A stretch of 64,000 nucleotides of DNA, from positions 1 through 64,000 of the forward strand of contig NZ_FNHL01000009.1 of the NCBI RefSeq assembly GCF_900103715.1, read 5' to 3'. Every line of letters starts with the position of its first letter. The first letter of the stretch is position 1. Positions 8,691-17,192 of this stretch are shown here, in pieces. The notes under the pieces are model-generated. The model worked only from the letters and a program-made list of their open reading frames with translations. It was not told where the DNA came from and made no database searches. A program made the position numbers and the translations under genes. This stretch comes from Halogranum gelatinilyticum (lineage in GTDB: Archaea > Halobacteriota > Halobacteria > Halobacteriales > Haloferacaceae).

Positions 8691-9275
8691 ATGGAGGGCA
8701 CACCGGACGACTTCGGCCCGTACCGTCTGCTCGCTGGGGGCGTCGTCCCCCGGCCCATCGCGTGGGTCTCGTCTCGCAGCACGGACGGCGTCGACAACCT
8801 CGCGCCGTACAGCTTCTTCAACGTCGTCGCCTACGACCCGCCGGTCGTCATGTTCGCGCCCGTCGGCGTCGGCGAGGACCTGAAGGACACGCCGCGGAAC
8901 ATCCTCGACACGGAGGAGTTCGTCGTCAACGTCGTCACGGAGGACCTCGTCGAGGCGATGAACGCGACGAGCGCGACCTTGGACGACGGAGAGAGCGAGT
9001 TCGACCACGCCGACTTGGAGAAGGTCGAAGCCACGACGGTCGACGTCGCCCGCGTCGCCGACGCGAAGGTCGCCTTCGAGTGCGAACTCTACGACAGCAT
9101 GGAAGTCGGGAGTTCGACGATGATTCTCGGTGAAGTCGTCTACGCGCACGTCGCCGACGGGGTGACGACGCCCGAGGGCAAACTCGACGTGAACAAACTC
9201 GACGTGGTCGGCCGCCTCTCCGGCGGCGGGTACACGCGGACGCGAGACAGGTTCTCGTTGGAGCGGCCGCCGTAA
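8691..9275 (+). CDS. Flavin reductase domain (DIM6/NTAB) protein
   Basis: 194 residues with the FMN-binding split-barrel signature of flavin reductase-like proteins: YRLLAGGVVPRPIAWVSS at residues 10-27 and NLAPYSFFNVVAYDPPVVMF. Proteins of this family bind FMN and reduce it with NAD(P)H or act as FMN-dependent oxidoreductases on small substrates. It starts directly after the VOC gene stop, completing a DoxX-VOC-flavoprotein unit consistent with turnover of quinones or aromatic compounds. The physiological substrate is not deducible. Confidence 0.86.
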   Translation: MEGTPDDFGPYRLLAGGVVPRPIAWVSSRSTDGVDNLAPYSFFNVVAYDPPVVMFAPVGVGEDLKDTPRNILDTEEFVVNVVTEDLVEAMNATSATLDDGESEFDHADLEKVEATTVDVARVADAKVAFECELYDSMEVGSSTMILGEVVYAHVADGVTTPEGKLDVNKLDVVGRLSGGGYTRTRDRFSLERPP

Positions 9276-9309
9276 CCGACTCGTCCTACCGACGGTCCCC
9301 ACCAGTTTC

Positions 9310-9729
9310 TCACCGCCGCGTCGCCAACTCCTCGATTCGCCGGAGCGCCCGCTCACAGACGACCGCGTAGCCCGCCGCGAGGAGCGGAACCTCGAAGACG
9401 GCTCGACAGCGACCCTCGCCGAGCGGTTCGACGCGGTGGCCCGTCGCCGGAACCGTCGCGACCGACCACGTCCAGCGGTAGTGCTCGTCGTCGCAGTCGT
9501 CGACCTCGAAGGGAATCCAGACGCCGGCGACGCGGACACGGCCGGTCGTCCCCGTCCTGATACGCTCGTCGGCGCAGTCGACCGCGCCGACGCTCGGTCC
9601 CCACTCGGGCCAGCGCGAGGGGTCGGTGAAGAGGTCCCAGACGGCGGCTGCGGGGGCGTCGACGACGCGGGAGACGTCGAGTCGGCGGCCGTCGGGCGTG
9701 CGCGAGACGGAGACGTCGGTGCGGCGCAT
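9310..9729 (-). CDS. SRPBCC-family (START-like) protein
   Basis: 139 residues of the polyketide-cyclase/START-like fold: the starting strand DVSRVVDAPAAAVWDLFTD, then PSRWPEWGPSVGAVD, and a C-terminal helix (LAAGYAVVCERALRRIEELA). Such proteins bind hydrophobic ligands in a deep pocket; function is usually unassigned. It is convergent with the flavin reductase gene and stands alone. Confidence 0.82.
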   Translation of the reverse strand: MRRTDVSVSRTPDGRRLDVSRVVDAPAAAVWDLFTDPSRWPEWGPSVGAVDCADERIRTGTTGRVRVAGVWIPFEVDDCDDEHYRWTWSVATVPATGHRVEPLGEGRCRAVFEVPLLAAGYAVVCERALRRIEELATRR

Positions 9730-9814
9730 GGTCGGTCGACGGTCGCCTCCGTGGTAGCTCTGACCTTAAGGAGATGGGTGTGATAATAAGACTCTAAACT
9801 TCCTCCGAGAAAGA

Positions 9815-9822
9815 GTTAATAT
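9815..9822 (+). promoter_or_regulatory. TATA-like box of the 45-aa reading frame
   Basis: GTTAATAT lies 26-33 bases before the ATG at 9848, the distance expected for a leaderless haloarchaeal transcript. Confidence 0.45.
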
Positions 9823-9847
9823 CACCTCCGCGTTACCACGGTACACG

Positions 9848-9985
9848 ATGACAAAGGAAAGCACGACACGAACGATGAAAGACATCAGCCACACACCGCC
9901 TGCTGGTGTCTCCGTGACGAATATCTGGCAGCGAGGCCGAAAACCGGAGAACGAGACGGAGACACAGACACCCGCTGACGACTGA
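9848..9985 (+). CDS. Small hydrophilic protein, 45 aa (putative)
   Basis: A 45-codon frame beginning MTKESTTRTMKDISHTPPAG and continuing with VSVTNIWQRGRKPENE and an acidic tail. It has a well-placed TATA-like box, sits in an otherwise empty gap between the SRPBCC gene and the ABC operon, and has no competing frame. No Cys pairs, signal or membrane helix is present. I do not recognise it; an internal ATG at codon 10 is an alternative start. Confidence 0.45.
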   Translation: MTKESTTRTMKDISHTPPAGVSVTNIWQRGRKPENETETQTPADD

Positions 9986-10090
9986 ACCACCGACGCAGAC
10001 CGAGTCCTCAATACACCGGATAGACGAGTAGGTACGGTTTCTCTCCCGACGGTTTTCCACCCCGAGCGACCCGCCTGCCTCGGGGCCCGA

Positions 10091-10098
10091 TTTTAAAT
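10091..10098 (+). promoter_or_regulatory. TATA box of ABC exporter operon
   Basis: TTTTAAAT is centred about 27 bases before the ATG at 10122, predicting a leaderless mRNA for the three-gene ABC operon. Confidence 0.6.
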
Positions 10099-10121
10099 CC
10101 CTCCCCGGCGACCCCCTCGAC

Positions 10122-11138
10122 ATGATAGAAGTCGAGACACTCCGGAAGACCTACGGGGAGTTCGTCGCCGTGCGCTCCAGCAGTTTCGAGGTCGACCGTG
10201 GGGAGATCTTCGGCGTCGTCGGCCCGAACGGGGCCGGGAAGACGACGACGCTGAAGATGCTGGCGGGACTCATCGAACCGACCGACGGCGAGGCGACGCT
10301 CGCCGGTTTCGACGCCGGCGACCCCGAGATGCGCTCGACGCTCGGCTTTCTGCCCGAGGAGTCGCCCCTGTACGAGGACATGACGCCGCTGTCGTATCTC
10401 CGCTTCTTCGCCGACCTCTACGACGTCCCGCGCGACGTTGCCAACGAACGCATCACGGACGCGCTCGACCGACTGGAACTGGAACACCGCGAGCGTCGGC
10501 TCGGCGATATGTCCAAGGGGATGAAACGGAAGGTCGCCATCGCCCGCTCGCTCGTCAACGACCCCGACATCCTCATCTACGACGAGCCTGCCTCCGGACT
10601 CGACCCCCTGACGACCAACTACGTGCTGGAGTTCACCCGCGACCTCGCCGACCAGGGGAAGACGGTCGTCTTCAGCGCGCACAACCTCTATCACGTCGAG
10701 AGCATCTGTGACCGCGTCATCATCATGAACCGCGGCGACATCGTCGCCCGTGGCTCCGTGCCCGAGATTCGCGAGGAACACGGCTACACCGAGTACCACG
10801 TCACGACGACCGTCCCCGTCGAGGGCGCGGAAGTGGTGGCCGTCGGCAGCAGTGAGAGCGGCGCGGGCGACGTGGGCGACACGGACGGCTCAGACGACGA
10901 GTACCGCGTCGTCGTCGACACCATGGACGAGGTCCGCGAGATTCGCGAGGCCGCCGAAGCCGCCGGTGGCGACGTCGCCGACATCCGCACGAAGGAGCCG
11001 AGTCTCGAGGACATCTTCCTCGATCTCGCGAAGCGACCGGCGACTTACGACCGGACGGTCGCGGGCGAGGCCCGAATGGCCGAGAACGGCTCGTCCGAGG
11101 AGACGCTCGAAGCGGCCCCACCGGAGGACAGCCGGTGA
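10122..11138 (+). CDS. ABC transporter ATP-binding protein (ABC-2/NatA type)
   Basis: 338 residues. The nucleotide-binding domain has Walker A GPNGAGKTTTLKML (about 37-50), the signature LGDMSKGMKRKVAIARSL (about 127-144), Walker B DILIYDEPASGLDP, and the switch His in VVFSAHNLYH. The last 110 residues form an acidic C-terminal extension (EPSLEDIFLDLAKR) typical of NatA-like exporters. It overlaps the next permease in GTGA and should pair with the two permeases downstream in ATP-driven export, possibly of Na+ or a drug. Confidence 0.93.
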   Translation: MIEVETLRKTYGEFVAVRSSSFEVDRGEIFGVVGPNGAGKTTTLKMLAGLIEPTDGEATLAGFDAGDPEMRSTLGFLPEESPLYEDMTPLSYLRFFADLYDVPRDVANERITDALDRLELEHRERRLGDMSKGMKRKVAIARSLVNDPDILIYDEPASGLDPLTTNYVLEFTRDLADQGKTVVFSAHNLYHVESICDRVIIMNRGDIVARGSVPEIREEHGYTEYHVTTTVPVEGAEVVAVGSSESGAGDVGDTDGSDDEYRVVVDTMDEVREIREAAEAAGGDVADIRTKEPSLEDIFLDLAKRPATYDRTVAGEARMAENGSSEETLEAAPPEDSR

Positions 11139-13003
11139 GCGGTCGCTGGAAGGCGGTCCTCCGCATCGCCCGCTGGGAGGTGAGCCGAAGCGCGGGCACC
11201 ATCGACCGCCGGACGGCCGCCATCGCACTCGTCGCGCTCCTCCTCTCGGGCGGTATCTTCGGCGCGACGGCCGCCGCGGGCGTCTCGGGCATCGCGCTCG
11301 ACCGCGACATCTACCGCGTCGGCGTCGCGCCCGACAGCCCCTACTACGACCCGGTCGTCGAGAGCACCGCACTCGATGCCCGGCCGGTGAACGGACGGCT
11401 CGCACCGCAGGGAAGCCTCGACCTCGTCGTCAGCGACGGTGGCTTCACCATCGCCGACACGGCCAAGGGACAGGCCGCGCTCGCGGAACTCCGCTCGGCG
11501 GTCGAGGCTCACAACGACCGGCTGATGAGCGACGAGGAGAACCAAACGGCCGCCTTCCCGGTACTCGTCGACCTCCAGTACGTCGCCCGCGACGAAGTGT
11601 CGGCCGCAGTCGGCGTGGGTGGGAGTGCCGGTGGCAGCGGTGACTCGTCTGGTGGGAGTGCTGGAACTGGCGGCACCGACGACGGTGCCGGAACCGGCAG
11701 CAGCGGCGGCGGCTCCGGCGGCGACGGCGGCTCGTCAGGTGGTCAATCGAGCGGGACCGCAGACACCGGCGGCGACCTGCCCGTGCCGGACGTCGGCACC
11801 GGCGGTGGCATCTTCGGCGGCCAGACCAGCGGCTCGCCCGCGGCTATCAGCCCGCCGTTCCCGTTCGGCTCGCTCATCCTCGCGTTCGCCTTCCTCGTGC
11901 CGATGAACTTCGTCATCCAGGCGTACGGAAGTACCATCCTCAACGAGCGCGTCAACCGCCGCGGCGAACTGTTGCTCGTCGCGCCGATCGAGCCGAGCGA
12001 CATCGTCCTCGGGAAGACGCTGCCCTACGTGACGGCGATGCTCGGCGTCACCGTCGCCATCGCGCTCGGCGTCGGGAGTCTCGCGGAGGGAACCGCCGGA
12101 GTGGTCTCCGTCGCGAGCGTCTTCCCCGTCGCGCTGCTCTTTCTCGCGGCGACGTTTGTCGGCGCGATGTTCGCCCGCTCGTTCAAGGAACTCACCTTCG
12201 TGACCGTCGCCGTCTCGGTCTTTCTCACCTCCTACGTCTTCGTCCCCGCCATCTTCACCAACATCACGCCCATCGCGCTCATCTCGCCACTGACGCTCGT
12301 CGTCCGCGACCTGCAGGGGCTGGGCGTCTCGGTGGTCCAGTACGCCTTCTCGACCGGCCCGTTCTACCTCGGGTCGGCCGTCCTCTTCCTGCTCGGTCTC
12401 GGCGTCTACCGCGAGGAGGATATGTTCACCCAGCGGCCCGTCCCGCTGAAGTTCGTCGACGCGCTGGATAGCCGCATCCGCAGCAAGTGGTCGATGACAA
12501 CGCTCTCGATTCTCTTCATCCCCTTCGTCTTCATCGCCGAACTGCTCGCGGTCGCCATCCTTTTTGCACTCCCCATCGCGGTGTCGACACCGCTTCTCTT
12601 GGTCACCATCGCGGGCGTCGAAGAGGTCGCAAAGAGCGTCCACGTCTACGCTGGCTTCGAGAAGGGCCGCTTCCCGCGGACGCTCCGCTCGGCGCTCGTG
12701 CTCGGGTCGCTCTCGGGACTGGGCTTCTTCCTCGGCGAGAAACTACTCGTCGTCGTCCAGCTCATCGGCTTCGGCGACCTCGAACTCGGCCAACAGCTGT
12801 TGACCTCCGCGGGCGTCGGCAGCGACGTCGGCGTCGGCGTCGCTCTCGCCCTCTTGCTCGCGCCGCTCGCACTCCACACGGTGACGACGAGCATCTCGGC
12901 GATGGGAGCGACGCGGGGCAAGTACGCCTACGGCGGCACGCTCGTCGTGGCGACGTTGGTTCACGCGGCCTACAACCTCACGGTGGTGAGCAGCCTTGGG
13001 TGA
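11135..13003 (+). CDS. ABC-2 permease fused to PrsW-like intramembrane protease domain
   Basis: 622 residues with a GTG start in GTGA overlap with the ATPase gene. Residues 1-440 look like a NatB/ABC-2 permease: an N-terminal helix, a long outer loop containing a Gly/Ser-rich linker (about 165-215), then helices from about 245. From residue 450 a second membrane domain carries PrsW-type motifs: EEVAK at 496-500, FFLGE ending in Glu535, His581 in HTVTTS, and HAAYN at 610-614. These match the EExxK, FxxxE, H and HxxxN motifs of PrsW metalloproteases, so the protein may cut membrane proteins as well as export. Confidence 0.82.
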   Translation: MSGRWKAVLRIARWEVSRSAGTIDRRTAAIALVALLLSGGIFGATAAAGVSGIALDRDIYRVGVAPDSPYYDPVVESTALDARPVNGRLAPQGSLDLVVSDGGFTIADTAKGQAALAELRSAVEAHNDRLMSDEENQTAAFPVLVDLQYVARDEVSAAVGVGGSAGGSGDSSGGSAGTGGTDDGAGTGSSGGGSGGDGGSSGGQSSGTADTGGDLPVPDVGTGGGIFGGQTSGSPAAISPPFPFGSLILAFAFLVPMNFVIQAYGSTILNERVNRRGELLLVAPIEPSDIVLGKTLPYVTAMLGVTVAIALGVGSLAEGTAGVVSVASVFPVALLFLAATFVGAMFARSFKELTFVTVAVSVFLTSYVFVPAIFTNITPIALISPLTLVVRDLQGLGVSVVQYAFSTGPFYLGSAVLFLLGLGVYREEDMFTQRPVPLKFVDALDSRIRSKWSMTTLSILFIPFVFIAELLAVAILFALPIAVSTPLLLVTIAGVEEVAKSVHVYAGFEKGRFPRTLRSALVLGSLSGLGFFLGEKLLVVVQLIGFGDLELGQQLLTSAGVGSDVGVGVALALLLAPLALHTVTTSISAMGATRGKYAYGGTLVVATLVHAAYNLTVVSSLG

Positions 13004-14045
13004 CCCGCGAATCACCATCGCGTCGCGCGAGTTGAGCGTCCTCCGCAAGGAGAAGACCATCGTGCTCGCGCTCCTGATTCAGTTGTTCATCGCGGCGTTC
13101 TCGTCGTTCCTCGTCGTCGGTCTCGTCTCGCTGTACGACCCGACGAGCGTCGACGGCTACACGGTCGACGTGGCCGTGACGGGCGACGCGACCGACGACC
13201 TGCTCGCGGTCACGGACGACCAGGCGAGCATCCGCGGCGTCGGATACCCGTCCGAGGAGGCCGCGCTCGACGCCTTCGACCAACGCCGGGTCGATGCCGT
13301 GCTCGCAACGGAGGTGGTCGACGACAGGGTGCAGGTGGCGGCGGTCGCCCCGGACTCGAACATCCGGACGACGCTCGTCGTCGTCCAGCTCCGCGACGCG
13401 CTGCGGGGCTTCGAGCGCGCCGAGCGGCTGGACCGCGCGGCGTGGCTCGACCGCCTCCCGCTCGACCTGCCGCCGGAGGCGACGACCAGTCCCTACTTCG
13501 GCTTCACCTACACGGTGCTCGTCCCGCTCCTGCTCTTCCTGCCGGTGTTCATCAGCGGCTCTATCGCCGTCGACTCAATCACCGAGGAGTTCGACCGCGG
13601 GACGCTCGAACTCCTGCGGGTCGCCCCGGTCTCACTCGTCGACATCGTCGACGGCAAACTCGCGGCGGCGGCACTACTCGCCCCCGCACAGGCGGTGCTG
13701 TGGCTGCTCCTCTTGGAGTTCAACGGCACCCAAATCGAGAACTTCGCGCTCCTCGTCGTGCTCGTCGCGGCGTTCTCGCTGTTGGTCGTCAGTGTCGCCA
13801 TCGCCATCGCGCTCGCGACGCCCGACCGCCGCTCGGCGCAGTTCGTCTACTCGCTGGCCGTCCTGCTGCTCTTCGGCGGGACGACGCTCCTGCCGTCGAG
13901 TCCGGCTAACGCTGTCGCCCGCCTCTCCATCGGCAGTGTCGGCACGGACGTACTGCTCGTCGTCGCCCTCTACGTCGCGCTCGCCGTCGCGGGCTACGCG
14001 GGCGTCCGGGTCCTGACGGCCCATGTCGACGAGACGAGTCTCTGA
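12996..14045 (+). CDS. ABC-2 type transporter permease
   Basis: 349 residues starting at a TTG that overlaps the previous gene by 8 bases (GDPRITIASREL follows it), giving the usual ABC-2 N-terminus. A first membrane helix (about 20-43) is followed by an outer domain to about residue 165 and five further helices, including FGFTYTVLVPLLLFLPVFI and the C-terminal VLLVVALYVALAVAGYAG. The conserved cytoplasmic stretch TEEFDRGTLELLRVAPVS is typical of NatB-like permeases. It completes the exporter encoded by the two upstream genes. Confidence 0.87.
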   Translation: MGDPRITIASRELSVLRKEKTIVLALLIQLFIAAFSSFLVVGLVSLYDPTSVDGYTVDVAVTGDATDDLLAVTDDQASIRGVGYPSEEAALDAFDQRRVDAVLATEVVDDRVQVAAVAPDSNIRTTLVVVQLRDALRGFERAERLDRAAWLDRLPLDLPPEATTSPYFGFTYTVLVPLLLFLPVFISGSIAVDSITEEFDRGTLELLRVAPVSLVDIVDGKLAAAALLAPAQAVLWLLLLEFNGTQIENFALLVVLVAAFSLLVVSVAIAIALATPDRRSAQFVYSLAVLLLFGGTTLLPSSPANAVARLSIGSVGTDVLLVVALYVALAVAGYAGVRVLTAHVDETSL

Positions 14046-14086
14046 GGCTTCGTCAGAGTAAAATACGACCCGCGAGGCCGTCGAAT

Positions 14087-14773
14087 ATGGTCTCGCTCTC
14101 CCCGCGTCGCCGTGGGACACTCACCGTCCTCGTCGGCTTCGCCCTCCTGCTCAACCCGTTCGTCGTCGGCCACTTCGACATCGGCGACCCGGACCGATAC
14201 GAGTACGAGGCGAGTGAAGTATCTTTCACGGAGTACGGCACGTCGGATATTCCCCGCGGCGTTGACGTTGTCGACCCGCAGATCGCCTGTCTCGACGGCT
14301 ATCCACCCTCTCGCTCGTGTGTTCTCGAACGGGCGATTCACGCGAACGGTGGTCTCTGGTACGACGGTCCACCGGCGCATTTCCTCCGGAGTGACTACGA
14401 GTACGTCTTCACCGAAACTGAGGGCTTCCACGAACTGGTCGCGAGAGAGGGCGCAGACAACCAGATAAAATACGACAGCCGGCCGGTACCGACGGACGAA
14501 GCACTCGACCGGGTCGCGACGGAGTACGAACACGCTCCTCGGAAAGCCCAGTTCACCATCGACAGCGGAAGTTACGCCGCACGAGACCCGATTGACGGCG
14601 CGAACGAACTCGTCGAGAAGAACGGCAGCTACTACGTCGTACACGAGACGAGGGTGCGAAGAAACGCCGATGAGCGGAGTCAAATCGTCGTTCTCGGCCA
14701 GTGGGTGTTCGGCATCGCTGGCGCAGGACTCGTCATGAAAGGCCAGCGAGCGAGAGTCGAAGCCGAGGCTTAG
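14087..14773 (+). CDS. Hypothetical membrane-anchored protein
   Basis: 228 residues. An N-terminal hydrophobic segment (TLTVLVGFALLLNPFVVGHF) and a C-terminal one (VVLGQWVFGIAGAGLVM) flank about 170 residues that would lie outside the cell, containing a Cys pair (IACLDG and SRSCVL) that could form a disulfide. No domain is recognised. It follows the ABC operon after 41 bases but is not obviously part of it, and its last four bases overlap the convergent methyltransferase gene. Confidence 0.75.
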   Translation: MVSLSPRRRGTLTVLVGFALLLNPFVVGHFDIGDPDRYEYEASEVSFTEYGTSDIPRGVDVVDPQIACLDGYPPSRSCVLERAIHANGGLWYDGPPAHFLRSDYEYVFTETEGFHELVAREGADNQIKYDSRPVPTDEALDRVATEYEHAPRKAQFTIDSGSYAARDPIDGANELVEKNGSYYVVHETRVRRNADERSQIVVLGQWVFGIAGAGLVMKGQRARVEAEA

Positions 14774-16215
14774 GCCGCGACGATGTCGACGACCGTCTCG
14801 GCGTCGACGACGAGGTTGTACGCGCCCTCGTCGTCGTTCCACAGGGCGAGGACGTTCTCGAAGCCCAGGATGGCTCCGTAAGGTGCGTGTTCCAGTTCCT
14901 CGTTGAGCACCGACTCCCGCGTGAGGACGGCGTAGTGTTCGACCTGCTCGCTGCCGTCGCCGACTTTGAACAGTTTGTTCTTGCCCTCGGAGAGGTTGTG
15001 GCTCAGTTTGACGGCCAAGAGATTGATTCGCTCCGTGACGTGTTCTTCCATGTCGGCCATGCGGGCGTGCTGGGACCCGCTGGCGCGGATGTCGAACCGT
15101 CGTTTCTTGTCTTTCCGCAGAATCGAATGGGAGAACTGCACGTCGACGTTGACGAACGTCCCCGACTCCTCCTCGTCGCTGTCGTTGCCCTCGTCCAGCC
15201 GGTGCTGGAACCCGGGGACGTCGAGGTCGTCGCGGACGTCGAACGACCAGCCGCGGTCGGCAGGTTCGTAGCCGTCCCAGAGCCGGAGCGTCGGCGAGTA
15301 GACCGTCAGCCCCGAACCGGGACCGGTGACGGCGCGTTCGACCTCCCGCAGGCCGGTCGAGGTGTTCAAGTCGGCGGGTTCGATAGCGACGAGCGAACCG
15401 TCGTCGGCGACGACGTCGAGATATTTCTGGACTACACTCTCGGGGTCGTCCAGTTCCGAGAGGACGTTGGCGAAGAGGACGATGTCGAACGCGTCGTCGG
15501 ACTCGTCGTCCTCCTCGCCGCCACTCAGCTCGTCGAGATTCAGGTCTTCGGCCGTCTCGCGGTGGACCGTCGTGTGGAAGTTTCTGGGAGTCTCCTCCAG
15601 CATATGCTCCAGTACGTCGGCGTTGGCGCTCGGCTCGACGGCGTGGTAGTCGACGAGCGCGTCGTCGCCCACGTAGTCCGAGAGACCGAGTGCCGGGCCG
15701 CCTGCGCCCGCGCCGACGTCGAGCACGCGGAGCTTCCGGGGGAGCAGCCCCTTCTTCGCGAGCTCGTCGAGCACGTAGCCGACGACGGCGTAGTTGTCCG
15801 GCAGATGGTAGAGCGCGTAGCCCACCGCTGCCGTGTCGTCGTATGCGACGGGGTTCTGGTGGTAGTAGTCGGTCTTGAGCCGCCGGACGGACTCGCGGAG
15901 GGTGTCGCCCGAGTCGCCCATGTGCCAGTTCGCGCCGTACTCGCGGACAAGCAGGTCTTCCAGCGCGAAGCTGTACTCCTGGGGGAACGCCTCGGGATGC
16001 CACCGCTGGACGGCGATGGGTTCCTCGTCGACGGGGACGAACGTGCCGTCGTCCTGTTCGACGAGTCCGAGGTCGAACGCCTCCTCGCGCAGCGTCTGCT
16101 TGACGACCGCTGGGTGGGGGCTGCCTTCGACGTACTCCGCGATCTCCTCGGGGTCGATGGGGCGGACCTGCCGGAGATACTTCGCGTTGTCGCGGACGGC
16201 CTCGCGGTCGATCAT
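14770..16215 (-). CDS. Rsm22-like SAM-dependent methyltransferase
   Basis: 481 residues. A helical N-terminal region is followed by a class I methyltransferase core with motif I VLDVGAGAGGPALGLSDY (about 161-178), an acidic motif II (DYHAVEPSANADVLEHML) and DIVLFANVLSELDDPESV. The arrangement and the FPQEYSFALEDLLVREY lead-in resemble Rsm22/mtRsm22-type proteins linked to small-subunit rRNA or ribosome assembly. The [4Fe-4S] cysteines of some Rsm22 proteins are not seen. ATGA overlap with the upstream prephenate dehydrogenase gene shows co-translation. Confidence 0.8.
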   Translation of the reverse strand: MIDREAVRDNAKYLRQVRPIDPEEIAEYVEGSPHPAVVKQTLREEAFDLGLVEQDDGTFVPVDEEPIAVQRWHPEAFPQEYSFALEDLLVREYGANWHMGDSGDTLRESVRRLKTDYYHQNPVAYDDTAAVGYALYHLPDNYAVVGYVLDELAKKGLLPRKLRVLDVGAGAGGPALGLSDYVGDDALVDYHAVEPSANADVLEHMLEETPRNFHTTVHRETAEDLNLDELSGGEEDDESDDAFDIVLFANVLSELDDPESVVQKYLDVVADDGSLVAIEPADLNTSTGLREVERAVTGPGSGLTVYSPTLRLWDGYEPADRGWSFDVRDDLDVPGFQHRLDEGNDSDEEESGTFVNVDVQFSHSILRKDKKRRFDIRASGSQHARMADMEEHVTERINLLAVKLSHNLSEGKNKLFKVGDGSEQVEHYAVLTRESVLNEELEHAPYGAILGFENVLALWNDDEGAYNLVVDAETVVDIVAA

Positions 16216-17009
16216 CGGTCGGCCTCCTCGGCGGCTGACTCGTCGCTCGCAGGCGACTCGGCCGTCTCGTCGGAGCCGCCGAAGCGCGCGGCGAGTTCGC
16301 GGTACAGCTCTTCGAAGGTCTCGTCGTCGGCCGCGGCGATACGGTCGGCCGCGGCGGCCACGTCGTCGGCCCCGCCAAAGGTCGACTGTATTTCGCTGTA
16401 GACGCCCGGCGAGCCGTCGGTGACGGTGGCGACGAGGTCCTCCAGCCCCGCGGAGACGGGCGTTGCGAACTCCTCGCGCACGTCGCCTGCGGCGAGCGCG
16501 TAGGCGAGGACAGCGGTGTGGGCACCGGCTTGGACTGTCTCCATCGCCTCGTCGTGTTCGTCGACCGTGGTCTCGAAGACGTGGTTGCCTGCGGCGGCCA
16601 TGTCTTCGCGGACGGCGTCGGTGACGGGTCCGCTCTCGTCGACGACGAGCGCGACGTTACCGGGCGCGTTCCGCGGCGCGAACAGCGGGTGGAAGCTGAC
16701 GCGTTCGAGGTCGGGCGCGTGGTCGGCCATCGCCGAGATGGGGCCGGCCATCGCGCCGGTGATGTCGAAGACGGCCTCCTGAGCCAGTGGTGCGTAGGTT
16801 TCGATAGCGTCGGTAGCGGCGGACATGGGGACCGCGAGGCAGACAGCGTCGAACCGCTCGTCCGTGTCGAGGGCGACGACTCGCCCGTCGACTGCCTCGG
16901 CCGCCGTTTCCGCCGCGTCGACGTCGCGGTCCGCGAAGGCGACGTCGGCGTCGACGGTCTCGGCGACCCAGCGGCCCATCGCGCCCGCACCGACGATGAG
17001 CAGGTTCAT
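16212..17009 (-). CDS. tyrA: Prephenate dehydrogenase
   Basis: 265 residues. An N-terminal Rossmann fold (MNLLIVGAGAMGRWVAETV) binds NAD(P); the stretch DAVCLAVPMSAATDAIE and the conserved SFHPLFAPRNAPG (about residues 115-127) are typical of prephenate dehydrogenases, with the His contacting substrate. It would convert prephenate to 4-hydroxyphenylpyruvate for tyrosine synthesis. Other aromatic pathway genes (aroA, aroC) lie 3-5 kb away. The ORF ends in ATGA overlap with the methyltransferase. Confidence 0.84.
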   Translation of the reverse strand: MNLLIVGAGAMGRWVAETVDADVAFADRDVDAAETAAEAVDGRVVALDTDERFDAVCLAVPMSAATDAIETYAPLAQEAVFDITGAMAGPISAMADHAPDLERVSFHPLFAPRNAPGNVALVVDESGPVTDAVREDMAAAGNHVFETTVDEHDEAMETVQAGAHTAVLAYALAAGDVREEFATPVSAGLEDLVATVTDGSPGVYSEIQSTFGGADDVAAAADRIAAADDETFEELYRELAARFGGSDETAESPASDESAAEEADR

Positions 17010-17192
17010 TGCGCGAAGGTTGCCCGTCGCGTTTCAAAAGGAGTTCGGTGCGGGCGGGCAGCAGTAACTGACTATTGACGGCCGCCGCCATCTGCAACGC
17101 CAACGAATCTCCTTCACGAACGTTCAGTAAACTCCCGGCGCGTGGTCGCGCGTGCACGAACGGTCAAGTAACCTCCCGCAGAACGCGTGACC

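Noticed and set aside
13994-16990. 998-codon open frame on the minus strand
   Set aside because: It runs in another frame across the methyltransferase and prephenate dehydrogenase genes, is almost pure Arg/Pro/Ser/Thr, and lacks any domain; a shadow of high-G+C coding.
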